Source of the DNA: Vitrella brassicaformis
Taxonomy: Eukaryota > Sar > Vitrellaceae
NCBI GenBank assembly: GCA_001179505.1
Contig: CDMY01000751.1
Span: 1-24,219, forward strand
DNA length: 24,219 nucleotides
Direction of reading: 5' to 3'
Shown here: positions 1 to 10,600 of the stretch, piece after piece
Layout of the letters: each line of letters opens with the position of its first letter
Position numbering within the stretch: position 1 is the stretch's first letter
Program-made: the position numbers and the translations under genes
The notes under the pieces: generated by a model
Told to the model about the DNA's origin: nothing
Database searches by the model: none
The model's input: the letters and a program-made list of their open reading frames with translations, nothing else

Positions 1-309
1 TAGGCCATCCACAGTGTTTTTCTAATTATTGCGTGAGCATCAGTGATCCATCAGTCGGTTGCGGCCGCTTCTGTGTGCACCTTGCACGTGGCATACAATT
101 GATTTGTTGTTGGCCTCGCCATGTCGGTCGGTTCCCTCCCGGCTGGATGTGTGTGTGACGTGCGAGAGGGGGGAGGGAGCCGATTGATGAGGTGAAGCTC
201 GAAGCTCTTAGATGTGTGCCCAGGACAGAGCGGGTGGGACAGCCCTCGTATACACGATGCTATCTTCCGCACTCGCTCACTTACTCACTCATTCCCGAAG
301 GGACTCATG

Positions 310-334
310 GCTGTCTGTCTGTCTGTCTGTCTGT
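310..334. repeat. TGTC microsatellite
   Basis: Five to six uninterrupted TGTC/CTGT units, inside the first copy of the 415-bp duplication. Confidence 0.9.
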
Positions 335-593
335 ATGCTCGTAGGCCCGACTGGCCCACAACACGGCCGCCAGTCGTCGAAGTGTATGGGTGGGGGGGAA
401 GGGGGCGGTGGTAGGTAGGCCATCACCGGTGTTTATCTAAGTATTGCATGGATTGAGTGAGTGAGTGAGGTCAGTTGCGGCCGCTTCTATGTCCACCAAA
501 AGCGTGCATGGCAAGGTCAGTGGTAAATCAATCCAGCCTGTGCGGCTCTCGTGCCGTCCGTCGCACAGCGATTGGAGCAATCGGGTATGTTGC

Positions 594-617
594 TGTGTGT
601 GTGTGTGTGTGTGTGTC
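594..617. repeat. TG dinucleotide run
   Basis: About twelve TG units. They lie inside the second copy of the tandem duplication and are absent from the first copy. Confidence 0.9.
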
Positions 618-835
618 TGTGCGCCTCCGATGAGCTCGTCGTGTTTGGTCGGTTTCCAGAAAGATGTGCGTGACGTGCGAGAGGGGTGAGGGAGTTGATG
701 GGGTGTGCCGTGCGCCCAGGACAGAGCGGGTGGGACCGCCCTCAAATACGGAACTCTATCTTCCGCACTCACTCACTCGCTCACTAACTCACTCATTCCC
801 GAAGGGACTGATGTCTGTCTGTCTGTCTCTCTGGC

Positions 836-2307
836 CGTAGTGCAGGGGGGCGATGGGGGCGAAAAGGCGGAACGATTTGAATGGGATCGATCGGTCAGAT
901 CTATGGGATGGTGGGGTGTCAGTTGCCTGTGCCTGCCTGGCTGGTGAATGGAGTGGCGTTTTTCCCTCGAACAGCTCACCATATGGACTGGCTAGCATTA
1001 CTGCGTGCATATTTGTCGTAACGGCTGGTGCGAAAGGGGTTGTCTGGTGGGTGGTGACATGTAGGTGGCTTGTATCGCTTGTCTGCTGCGCCCGTTCGTC
1101 TGTCCGTGAAGTGCTGCCTATCTCTCTGCCTGTCTGTCTGCCTGTCGGTCTCTCTCTCTGTCTGTCTGTCTGTTTGTTTTTCTTCCCTGCGTGTGGTGCA
1201 CATGTGGGGTTGACGGGTGGGGTGCGGGTGGGTGGCTTGTGTCTTAAGAGGCTTATCTTGGGCAACCAACCATTTTGCTACATGTACGTGTGTGATGCCT
1301 TCATCGACTCTACTGGACTACCGGTGCCGATCACTCACTCACTCACTCACCCACTCACTCGGCCGACCGGCCGGCCGGGCCAGCCATTGGGACGGACACC
1401 ACAAACCGTCAGTCCGTTTTCTATATATACTTGAGGTTTTCGACACACACATGCCGACAAATCCATAGATGCAGTCAGTGCAGTAATTCATATGTGCAGT
1501 CCTTCTGGCTCTCGTGCCGTCGCGTCGCGGCAGCGTCGCGGCACACGGCTCGACCAGACGGATGATGACATTGTTGTGATGCTGACATTGTTGTGGTCTT
1601 CTTGGTTGGCGCCGACGTGAGGGCGAGCAATCTGCACGTGGGTGGGTGGGTGGGTGTGGGTGGTTGGGTCATGTGGGTGCCTCTCATGGGCTATTTACTT
1701 ATCCATCTCACTTACGTACGGTGAGCTGATTGATGTGTGGTGTGGGTGGCATAGAGCAAAGAGCAACAGCGCAGAGATTCAGTGGGACCATCGCGTCGAC
1801 ATCATCTCACTGACGACAGCAGTCCAGTGCGTGGGTGGTGTCACTGGTGTGGTGAGGTGTGGTGTGGTGTGTGCGCGTCTCACGAGCTTCTGACACTTCT
1901 GACGGGATATATGAAGGGGTCAGTCAGCACGACAAGACATTGCCGGCGAGTGGACGTGTGCACCGAGTTCTGACACTATCGCTTGCTGTCTGTGCTGCTG
2001 ATCTGCGAGAGCAATGCAGCGTCTGTGTGCTGCCTGCATGGGACCATCACACACACTTTGAAACATGATGTCACTCGGTCGACGACCGCCATGGGTCTCC
2101 TCATCAACTTAGAGGAAGTGACGCCTGAGCTTCTCGTATCATAGTGTCCACGCGCAGGATCTGTGATGTCGGGGTGTGGACAGACTCAAGATGCAACCAC
2201 GATTGTTCCCGCACAGGAGCTCTTTCTGCCACTCGTCTGCGCTATATTGTATGCCGTGACGTTCACTCAATCGTTCATTCATTACATTGGAGACCATTAG
2301 TCATTCC
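836..2307. other. Non-coding stretch, no supported gene
   Basis: No exon set with consistent splice sites or protein-like composition was found on either strand. The stretch holds TCTG/TGTC-rich DNA (about 1091-1180), an ACTC run (1331-1360) and GGGT-rich DNA (about 1640-1670). The open frames here have repetitive Cys/Leu/Ser or Thr/Asp/Arg composition that comes from the microsatellites. It may hold the 3' region of gene E. Confidence 0.6.
1331..1360. repeat. ACTC tetranucleotide run
   Basis: About seven ACTC units with one C insertion. Shorter ACTC runs occur near 270-290 and 765-795. Confidence 0.85.
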
Positions 2308-3213
2308 TTACTCATTCCCGCCCTTTAGGTCAAACTCATTACTCATGTCCCTGTGTGTCTCCCATGCGTCCCTCCCCTCCCTGCACCGTGGGTCCGCCCG
2401 ACACGGCCAGCTTGCCCGAAAAGGGAGTGTGGTCCGCTTCCACCAACCTCGTATGCGATATCCTGACAAGGTTGTGGAAGCACCGTGGTTGTTGGCTGCT
2501 ATGCGCGCGCGCACCTCATTGAAAGGGTTTCTTGCCGCCTTTTCCTTCTCCTGTATCTTCATCTGTCGCCGCATGAGCCGGTCGCGCCCGCTGATCATCA
2601 TATCGTCCTCGGCAAATATTATTGTGTGCTGCGTGATGCAATGAACGCAGAGAATACAACGCATAAACATGTCCTTGTGGCTCTAGTGCTGCGATGACTG
2701 CACGGGGCGGCCTGCGGTCTTGTCGGGCTCCCAGAGAGCGTACGCCCCCAACAACACCCTACACAGACACACAGGGGAGACACACACGACGCTCCGCTCG
2801 CAGTGCTGCTGGGGCGACGGCGGCGCTCCGACGACAACGAACGCTCAAACGCTTCCTGCTTGACGCTGCATGACAAGGCCGACAGACAGAGATACATACA
2901 CACATACATAGAAGAGGGGTGTGAGTCTTGGCTTACAGAACGGTGAAGCGGTCCTGTCTGGGGCGCGAGACATTTTCCCCACTCCCCCCTCCCCCCTCTG
3001 CTTACCAACACCGACTACGCCCTCCTGACCCTCCTCACCACCCGGGTCTGGCGGTGGCACTGCTGGCCTCGCTCTCTCTGGCGGCGGGGCGGTTTGTGTG
3101 GGGGTGGGTGCTGCTGTTCCCGTTGTGTGTGGGGCGGCTGGGTGGGCTGGGTGGGCTTCTGTGCCCTGCGTGGCGCCTTGGGTGTTGGTGTTGCTATCAT
3201 TGTCTGCATCCAT
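2308..3213 (-). CDS. Hypothetical protein, 229 aa, five exons
   Basis: Not recognised. Proposed exons: 3213-3039, 2997-2937, 2865-2788, 2758-2704 and 2628-2308 (TAA). Phases close exactly, and an in-frame TGA lies just upstream of the ATG. The N-terminus is acidic, then Thr/Ala/Pro-rich and probably disordered. The middle reads PRQDRFTVL-VKQEAFERSLSSE-RRRR. The later part has LLGAYALWEPDKTAGRP, then a strongly charged helical stretch (RDRLMRRQMKIQEKEKAARN), and ends in a basic, Trp-containing tail. There is no signal peptide or membrane helix, so it is likely soluble. Two proposed introns are unusually short (41 nt at 3038-2998 and 29 nt at 2787-2759). They are the weakest part of the model. 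The last exon is a clean 107-codon open stretch and is the most secure part. Confidence 0.45.
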
Positions 3214-3539
3214 CAATCAGGCCACACACACCATATCAACACAACACAATGATATGTGGCCCATGACAAACTGAGACAGCAAGTAGTGTGTGGCAGACAG
3301 GTACATCTATGGCGGATGGATGCTCTTGCAGACGCACGCACCAGCGTATTCGTTCATCGATGGACGTGCTGACTTACACCTAAAGAGTGTCGGTCGACGT
3401 ACGCAAAGAGGACCTCGGATCGATAGGCAGACCTCTCGTCCGATCAAATCCACAGACCCAACCGACACACACACGCGCGCACACACACACACAAACCCGA
3501 ACTGCACACCACTTTTTCCTCACTGAGGTCGAACGGTCA
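3214..3539. other. Spacer between gene E and paralogue fragment D
   Basis: Contains a CA run with CGCG interruptions (about 3464-3494) and one copy of a direct repeat shared with 4273-4354. The minus-strand open frame from fragment D runs on to a TAG near 3380 but has low-complexity composition there. The region may contain the gene E promoter. Confidence 0.5.
3436..3523. repeat. Direct repeat, copy 2
   Basis: Shares TCGTCC-AT--GGTCAAA, CCACAGACCCAACCGACA and GAACTGCACACCACTTTT, in the same order and orientation, with 4273-4354. The CA-rich centre differs in length. The two copies flank the truncated paralogue D. Confidence 0.75.
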
Positions 3540-4234
3540 CTGCTCCTGCGCCGTCTCCACTTAAATGCACCACGCACTTTGTCAAATGCGCTTGCTGCAG
3601 TCATGAACCGAGGCAAAATGACCACAAAGCACCTCCTTCCAGACTGTGTGTCCTCACCAATGAGTGGCACAACGGTCAGCCAGACGAGCGGGAGCCCCAG
3701 CCACAAAGCATGTCGATAGAGCACGCATCTCTCGCCCACATGTGGCCTCAGCACACGCTCCCACATGTGGTAGCTTTGCAAGACCCCTCCATCCCACGCG
3801 AAAAACGACCCGATCAGCGACGATATCCGGTCGTTCCCGAGGGACTCGTCGAACACGACAAAGGCCAGACCACCCACCTGCACACACACCGTCACAGCAA
3901 AGAGGTTGTGAAAGGTGAGCGCATGTGCCTGCCCATGCCTTCACGTACGGCTGTGATGTGGTAGAGCCCAATTTTGATTAATTGCGACGGCACTTCAGCA
4001 CGGGGAGAGGAAGCAGCCCTGAACACACAACACAGGTACAGATGCGACTGGACGGGTTTGTGCGATAGACACACAGATGCGTGCTGACCTTTCCGCGAGT
4101 GCTGTGAGGATGAAGATGGCCATCAGAGTTGTGACAACGAAAATCACATTGACCACGATAATCTGCCACAGTGCGGCACATGGTTTGCAGGGCCATTCCC
4201 TCGTCATTTCTTGAAGACCTTCACCTCTGGCCAC
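3540..4234 (-). pseudogene. Truncated paralogue of the membrane region of gene C
   Basis: Spliced pieces at about 4234-4089, 4018-3949, 3877-3658 and from 3594 onward match gene C exons from 8240 to about 7309 in order. Shared features are a Cys-x-x-Cys before a first helix (LWQIIVVNVIFVVTTLMAIF against ITSAIVLYFIVLIVIFVATA), the LIKIG-LYHLTA/LYHITA segment, and ALWLGLPLVWLTVVPL against AAWIALPFVWLTVATL. Phases join correctly between these exons. The intron that gene C has inside the VW-LTV helix is missing here. No LRR, GCC2/GCC3 or GFLYNGY part is present, and no convincing start or end was found, so this looks like a 5'- and 3'-truncated duplicate. It could also be a small three-helix membrane gene whose ends I missed. 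Confidence 0.55.
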
Positions 4235-4272
4235 TTGGTGAAAAACCCTGAATGGTCAGCGCAAACTGATTT

Positions 4273-4354
4273 TCGTCCATCGTTCGGTCAAAACCACAGA
4301 CCCAACCGACACGACAAACACACACGCAGCCGAACTGCACACCACTTTTCCCTC
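4273..4354. repeat. Direct repeat, copy 1, with remnant of another D-like copy
   Basis: This is the partner of 3436-3523, about 835 bp away. Just beyond it on the minus strand (about 4400-4380) the sequence GTGCGTTCCATTAAGTGG resembles GTGCGTGGTGCATTTAAGTGG in fragment D (about 3573). That suggests the 3' end of a further duplicated copy survives here. Confidence 0.65.
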
Positions 4355-4640
4355 GGCACACATACGCTAAGGCAACACCCTACTACCCACTTAATGGAAC
4401 GCACAGCGAGGAGGGACGAAAGGGCCCTACTCGCTCACCCTAAAGGCACATCGACCAAAAATACACGAACAGACTGGCGTACTTAGCAGCTCGCGTTGCA
4501 TCCTTACAGAACGGAAGCACGTGTGCGCGGCAAAACCATACAGGACGGAGAGCCCAAGGACGTACGATGGCAAAGAAGCCACGAAAAAGATCACGCGCAT
4601 TCGCATATCACGCGTCTATACAAGCATGCATACACATATC

Positions 4641-4670
4641 AGTCAGTCAGTCAGTCAGTTAGTCAGTCAC
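4641..4670. repeat. AGTC/GACT microsatellite at the 3' end of gene C
   Basis: About seven AGTC units. On the minus strand the gene C frame runs into it as TCG GGT GAC TGA, so the predicted stop codon lies in the repeat. Confidence 0.85.
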
Positions 4671-7600
4671 CCGATAGGCGATATAGGCCGTCATTGGCCT
4701 TGTCCGCCTGCCGCGCTGCCCTGAAGGCGGCGTACATGTCCTTCCAGCCAGCACCAGCGTTGATCAGCCGATCCACAACAAAGGCCATGCTACCCTGCAC
4801 CACCCACAGACAGACAGACAGACAGACAGACAGAGATGCGGACCTGATACATACGTGTCCGAACAGATGGGGTACTCTTGGTGCTTGTTTGTAATATTAC
4901 CTGGAAGTCTGTGAATGGGATGCCTTCTCTGGTGACATTGTCGTCGGCGAGCGGCTCCTCCTGGATGGTTTTCATCAGGTCCACAAAGGAAGACGAGCCC
5001 CTGCGCAGTGACGACTTGCCGCCCACCTGCGCACGTACACACGTAAACGGAGGGCAGACGACCGAAGCTGTGGAAACAGAGGTGATAGATACGTGTGTGT
5101 TTGTTGCGTACCCTCAGCTCAAGGGAAGGCAGGAGGACGATCCGCTCGTTGCCCGTCGAGGGGTCACGGATGGTCCTCTTTCTGGCTTTGTGCACCTGAA
5201 AAGTCTGGTGCCAGAGGAACTCCACGAAGTCGCTGGGAATGGCCTGAATCCCCACCTGCTCGATTACCCCTTGCATCGACTCGCTCGTCAGATTCATCAC
5301 CTCAGAACACCAGCGCTTCCGCCGATCGCTCTCCACACGACCCGCCCGCATCGTGTGTGGCGTCGACTTGGACGCTACCGCCGCCAGGCCACGCCACACC
5401 TCCCGCTGCGCGTAGGCAGACCGCCCTGACATGTCCGTTGGCACGGCCGTTGGCGGCTCCCCGAGGTCTGTCGCTGTTGGCTGCTGGCTGGTCTCCATGA
5501 GGCTGGCCGGCAGCGAGTCGAGGGATGCGGGAATTTGGGGGCTCGGTGCCCGATCTGGTGGCAGACTGTCAGCTGCGGGAACGGCGTCCCCTCTCAGAGC
5601 AGAAGGTTGACACGCAGTGGGGAGATGGGGGCCCACCGGAAGTGGCTGTAGCGATCTCGGCTCGTCTGCGAAGGAGGGCGGGAACAGGCAAAGAGCATCC
5701 TCTGGCAGCCGCTGCTCGGGCTCATCGACACTCACATCGTTGTAAGCAGCGGGTGGGGCGCTGCGTGACGTCATGGGCACTGGAAGGGGCAGCGAGGAAG
5801 CAACCACCGCTCCCTCGACGACGCAGCTACGCGATCGTTTGCCTGGTCGACGTGAGCCAGATGTACCCGATGGCGTAGGTGCTGCCCTCTCCTTGCCCCC
5901 GCCATCGCTTGTGTCGATGAGGATAGTGAGCTCACTGCCGCCCGCGTCGAGCCGCACTGTCGGCCCGCGCAATCGCCTCTTGTCCTCCAGGTCTCCGAGC
6001 ATAAAGGCAACGCGACGCATTGCCGCGAAGAGGATGCCGTCTCTCTTCTTCTGTTTCGCCCCTGATTCATCTGGAAGATCCTGGAGCAGGATGGACGTCA
6101 TCAGGAAATCTATGCACACACATATACGCAAGCACGTGACTGATCGGATGCTGTCAACCGAAAGCGGTGGTTTGAGCGGCTGCTGTGTGGTTGCCTCACC
6201 AAGAGAGTGGTGTATGGTGTAATAGAGAAGAGCGATGATGTGGTAAGCGTTGAGCAGCACGATGACGCCCGCCAGCGCAAAGCCAAGCCCCCGCTGCAGC
6301 TGCTGGGGTACATTCGGATGAGCAGCTGTCGACGCGAGAAGCATCAGCGCCCACAGAGAGACGTTCCAAATCAGCAAACCTGAATTGAATCAATCGATGG
6401 ACCATAATGCCGACAAGGTGCCCGCCTACATACCTTGCGCTTCCATCCGGTTGAGGATGTTGAATGATCGGCCGTCGAATGGCCTCAGCCACAGCTGCAG
6501 GATGAGCGATACGCCGGCCACCAGCTGCCAACACACCAGCTGGATCACCTCGTCACCAAGGGACGCGCCTACTTGCGCGATGATAAGGGTGAGTATTCGT
6601 CGCAGCGCAAACACGGCGTCCCAAAAGTAGAAGGATCTCCGGTAGCCGTTGTAGAGGAAGCCGAGGTTCTTGCGCGTCTGCCGGCTGTACAGCCGACCTG
6701 ACCGCTGCTGAGAACGCAAAATAGCCAGTGCTGCGACCACTGGCCCAAAAGACCACACGCACAGCCCCACAACGGCGATGATGGTGAATATGCGGTGTCG
6801 GCCGGTGTAGCAGATGATGGACGGGTCGAGCAGGCTCCGCTCGACAGTGGGGTATGGTTCTTGGAGGAGGGTGCCCAGCTGGGCAGATGGGATGTCGGGA
6901 AAGGTGCGGCAAGGGAGAATCTCCAGCAGCTGACGCGTCACAGCTGCAAAGAAGAGAAGAAAGGATGGTATGTATGTGGGCCATCTCCTCGTCTGTCTAT
7001 CTGTATAGCTCACTTGGATGGATAAATGTGAGGCGCACAATCCACAGCTGAGGCGACACGAAGTACTGCAGCCACCTGTCCTTCCCTCTCCGCCGCCTCT
7101 CGCTGAGGCCGCCCGATTGCGACTGTTGCAGCCCAGAGCTGTCCGTGAAGGGCCATTGGGTGGTGGGCTGCTCCTGCTGACGTGGATCTCGCTCGTCCTC
7201 TGTGTCGGATTTGATGGCGCCTGGGCAGCACAGCTGCGACAGGCTAGAGGCCTTGCAGTGGAGAGTCAGAATTTGCCATAGACCCCACAGCAGAGTGGCG
7301 ACGGTCAGCCTGTGAAAGGACAGACAGCAATGAAGACGTGAATGACACCAACCAAGGAATACACATGATTCGAGCTGCGCCCCCGCCTCTGACTCACCAG
7401 ACAAACGGGAGTGCAATCCACGCGGCCCTCCTGGCCAGCATCGCGTCGGTGCCCCGCATACCGCCGTCCTTCAGAAGACACTCCCAACTGAACCAAACAC
7501 CCCCACCAACATACGAGAAGCTGCCTGCCTGTAGTCGTTTCCACAGCCTTGCTTACGTGACGTCTGCCGTCGGCACCCCACCTGCACCAACACACATGAC

Positions 7601-10600
7601 GGCATGCAAACGATGCAGCCGGTAGCCTTGCTTTCAGTGTGCTGCGCACACTTACCGTTCCATCGAAAAGCGCCCCTGAGCACTTCGATGGCCTCCGGCG
7701 GCAGCATGCGGGAAAAGTGGAGGCTTAAGAACGCCAGGGCACTAACCTGTGCGCACAGTGATAAACACACGCACAGGCGGATCTACTTGCGTCCTTGCTC
7801 GCTGTCCGACTGGGTGAGTCACTGACCGCTGTGAGATGGTATAGACCTGTGTGAGTGACACAGACAGACAGACAGACAGGAGAATCTGGCTGGCGGCTTT
7901 CCTGCCCTTTCGGTGTCTTTCCTTGCCCACCAATCTTGATTAGCATCGCGTGCACGTGGGCTCGTGGCAACACAGATGACCTACGCACACAAAACAAAAC
8001 ACACGCATGCAGCCACACAGCAGAGCAGTCAAGTCGGCCGTGTGTGTGTGGCGATCAGCGGGCGCACCTCTGCGAGAGTGCAGTGGCAACAAAGATCACG
8101 ATCAAGACGATAAAATACAGCACGATGGCGGACGTGATGTTCAATGCGTGGTTGTCACACCTCCTGCACAATCCGGAGAGCGTACCCACACTGCGCCACT
8201 TCTTGTCGCAGCTGCCGCACAGCGGCCCCGTGTGGCCCTCCTGGTCGATGAACAAAACAAGCACACAACACCAGTGCGGCTGCCTGTCGCATCCACCGGC
8301 CTTCTTGGTGTGTATGGTGCCATGTTCGTACTCTGCATTTGTTGAGCTTCGTGACGATCTGTGTGGTTTCGTCCCAGTCCGACCCCTCACACGCCTCGGG
8401 GACAGGACACCGGACCATCACCGGACGAGGGGTCACACGGGCGTCGTACCTGCAGGCACATAACACATCCGTGAGAAAGGCAGCCATGGCTACAATCCGC
8501 GCTTGCCTACGTCGATATCGGTAACGCCAGCTGTCGGTAGGTGACGTTCGTGCGAGGATCCACAAATATTGACGGCAACGTCAGCTCACCAGCCACATCT
8601 TCACTGCCGATCGCCGACAGCCGCTCAGCCAACACACTGGTCGTACGATTTTCATTCCCGGCCGTGTATTCCGACAGAGGGATGCCGCGCACAAGATAGG
8701 GGTGGCCCAGCAACAGAGGTTGGTCGCTGTCATTGGCCAGAGGGAGGACCGTGATACCCGCCTCATCGCGCCACATCTCCAGTTCCATGATGGCGCCGTG
8801 GTGATTGCAGACCTCTTTTGAGAGCGCCTCTATCGAGCTGGCCGCCAGCACTGGTACGAGTAGGGGCACCTCCATGTCCAGCTCGTACCAGCCCGGCTGC
8901 ACCAGAAACGCACGCTGAGAGTCGGTGACCTGCATGCCGTCGGTGCTGTTGGCGGCCGCATCGGTCCCGTTGCCATGTGTGTCGCAGGCGCCTGAGCGGT
9001 TCGTCTGTGGCATCGATCTGAAGCTCTCCTCTGGAAGCAGGAAGCACTCCCTTTCCACATGGTCGCTGTGAACAAAAGAAGCGAAGAATGAGAACAGAAC
9101 TGACAGCGCATTGTCATTCCTGCTTACATTGCGTATGGTGCTTCGCAATAGCAGTCTGTTCGTGATGTGCTGCCGATTGGTGATGTAACATGGACACCAG
9201 GACAGCGTTCACACCGTACGCTGTCGCTCCGAACCGTCTTGTAAGTGCCTGAACGACGACAGAAGGTGAGCATTGCATGCTACACAAGTCATCATCAGAG
9301 TTCTTCTGTCTACCTGCTGGACATGGGACGCATACGTTATCCTTGTATTCATATCCCCTATCGCAAGCTGAGCAGGCCGTACCATTATTCATTTCAACTG
9401 CACCACACAACTCATATCATATCACACAGGGAATAACAGAGGATATCAAAAATTGCTCGACTACTTACCCCGGCCAACAGGGCATGCCTGACACTTCTCA
9501 ATGCCCTGAGCATGTATCGTCACTGTGCCAGACGGGCATTTGGTGCAGTTCAGCCCTCTCCCCTCCCATCCATCCTTGCAGCGACACAATACATCAGCAT
9601 TTGCTGTTGGATCTGCCTGAATGGACAGAACATATGAGTAACAGCAAAAAGCAGCATGCAGTTTCTTCTTTCCCTCTTACATACATATACACTCCCACGG
9701 CATTTCTACATATGTTCGTGCACTCCACGGACGGATGCACCTCCCATAAAAGGTCCTCATCAGACTCGACTTCCAAAAGTGGCGTAGAATTATGCCACTC
9801 GCTATACGGTCCGTAATCTACACATACACATACACATACACATACACAAACACACAATCACCGAGCACATCGCTAACATCAAAATCCTGAAGCTCCTTTT
9901 GGATCTCTCACCATCACGATCAGCAACAAGCTGGGCTTCCAGTCCTGATTTTGAGCTTGCTTCTATGTGGGCTGAGCAAGGTTCACCGTTGTGTGGCAGT
10001 ACCTGCGAAGGAAGGAGGCACCATGTATCGGATAGAGAGTACTCTAAACATTCTACGCACCTGAAGCCTCAGATTTTTGTTGTATTCAAGAGATAGTCCA
10101 AGCTGAAGGTGACACTTACAATCCTTGTACCTGAACAAAAACCGAGCATACATCTTAACGCGCATAGGGACGTGAAAAAAGGGCATACCATCCATCGTGG
10201 ATGCCCTCAATCTCATTGAATCCCAGATAAAGGAATTGCAATGCCTCGAATCCCGTTTGCGCCCTCAGATTGATGTCGGGATACAGGTCATCGACCGTCA
10301 CAGAATAATCCAGCTTCTCTACATCAATAGGCAGATCAGAATCATCAGCGACACTCTCATCCGCCGACTCCACTGCAGGCGGCCCATCATCGTTGCCCAC
10401 GACCATGCTCATACTCGTGGCGTTCATCTGCAGCCGATAAGCCGCCATAAACGAGCCCTTGTAGCGCCTGAATGCGGGCGTGTTGAGGAGCCCAGCATTG
10501 AGAACATGCTCTAAGTCAAAAATGGTCATCGCATCTGCCGTCAAAGAGCCGTGAAGGCCGTTGACATCACCATCTAAGAGCTGCAGAGAGCTTTGCCACC

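Larger units (their letters stand above)
1..835. repeat. Diverged tandem duplication, unit about 415 bp
   Basis: Position 1 onward (TAGGCCATC-ACAGTGTTT) is matched from 416 onward (TAGGCCATCACCGGTGTTT). Both copies continue in the same order: GTTGCGGCCGCTTCT (58 and 475), a CGTGACGTGCGAGAGGGG-like block (about 157 and 669), CCCAGGACAGAGCGGGTGGGA (about 219 and 715), an ACTC run with ATTCCCGAAGGGACT (about 290 and 796), and a TGTC run. Spacing between matched blocks is about 415-515 bp because the second copy has gained microsatellite DNA. The left edge of the window may cut the first copy or an earlier unit. Confidence 0.75.

Noticed and set aside
853-1434. Plus-strand open frame of 193 codons, and the opposing minus-strand frame at 789-1265
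   Set aside because: Cys/Leu/Ser-rich or Thr/Asp/Arg-rich composition comes from TCTG and ACTC repeats. There is no splice or start context.
2144-2644. Plus-strand open frame of 166 codons
   Set aside because: It is antisense to the secure last exon of gene E, whose charged helical composition is far more protein-like.
4511-4605. Hydrophobic minus-strand segment (RVIFFVASLPSYVLGLSVLYG) followed by a GTAAGG donor
   Set aside because: It could be a further exon of gene C or D. The only acceptor (near 4619) puts it out of phase with gene C, which already meets a stop at 4663, and no join to D was found.
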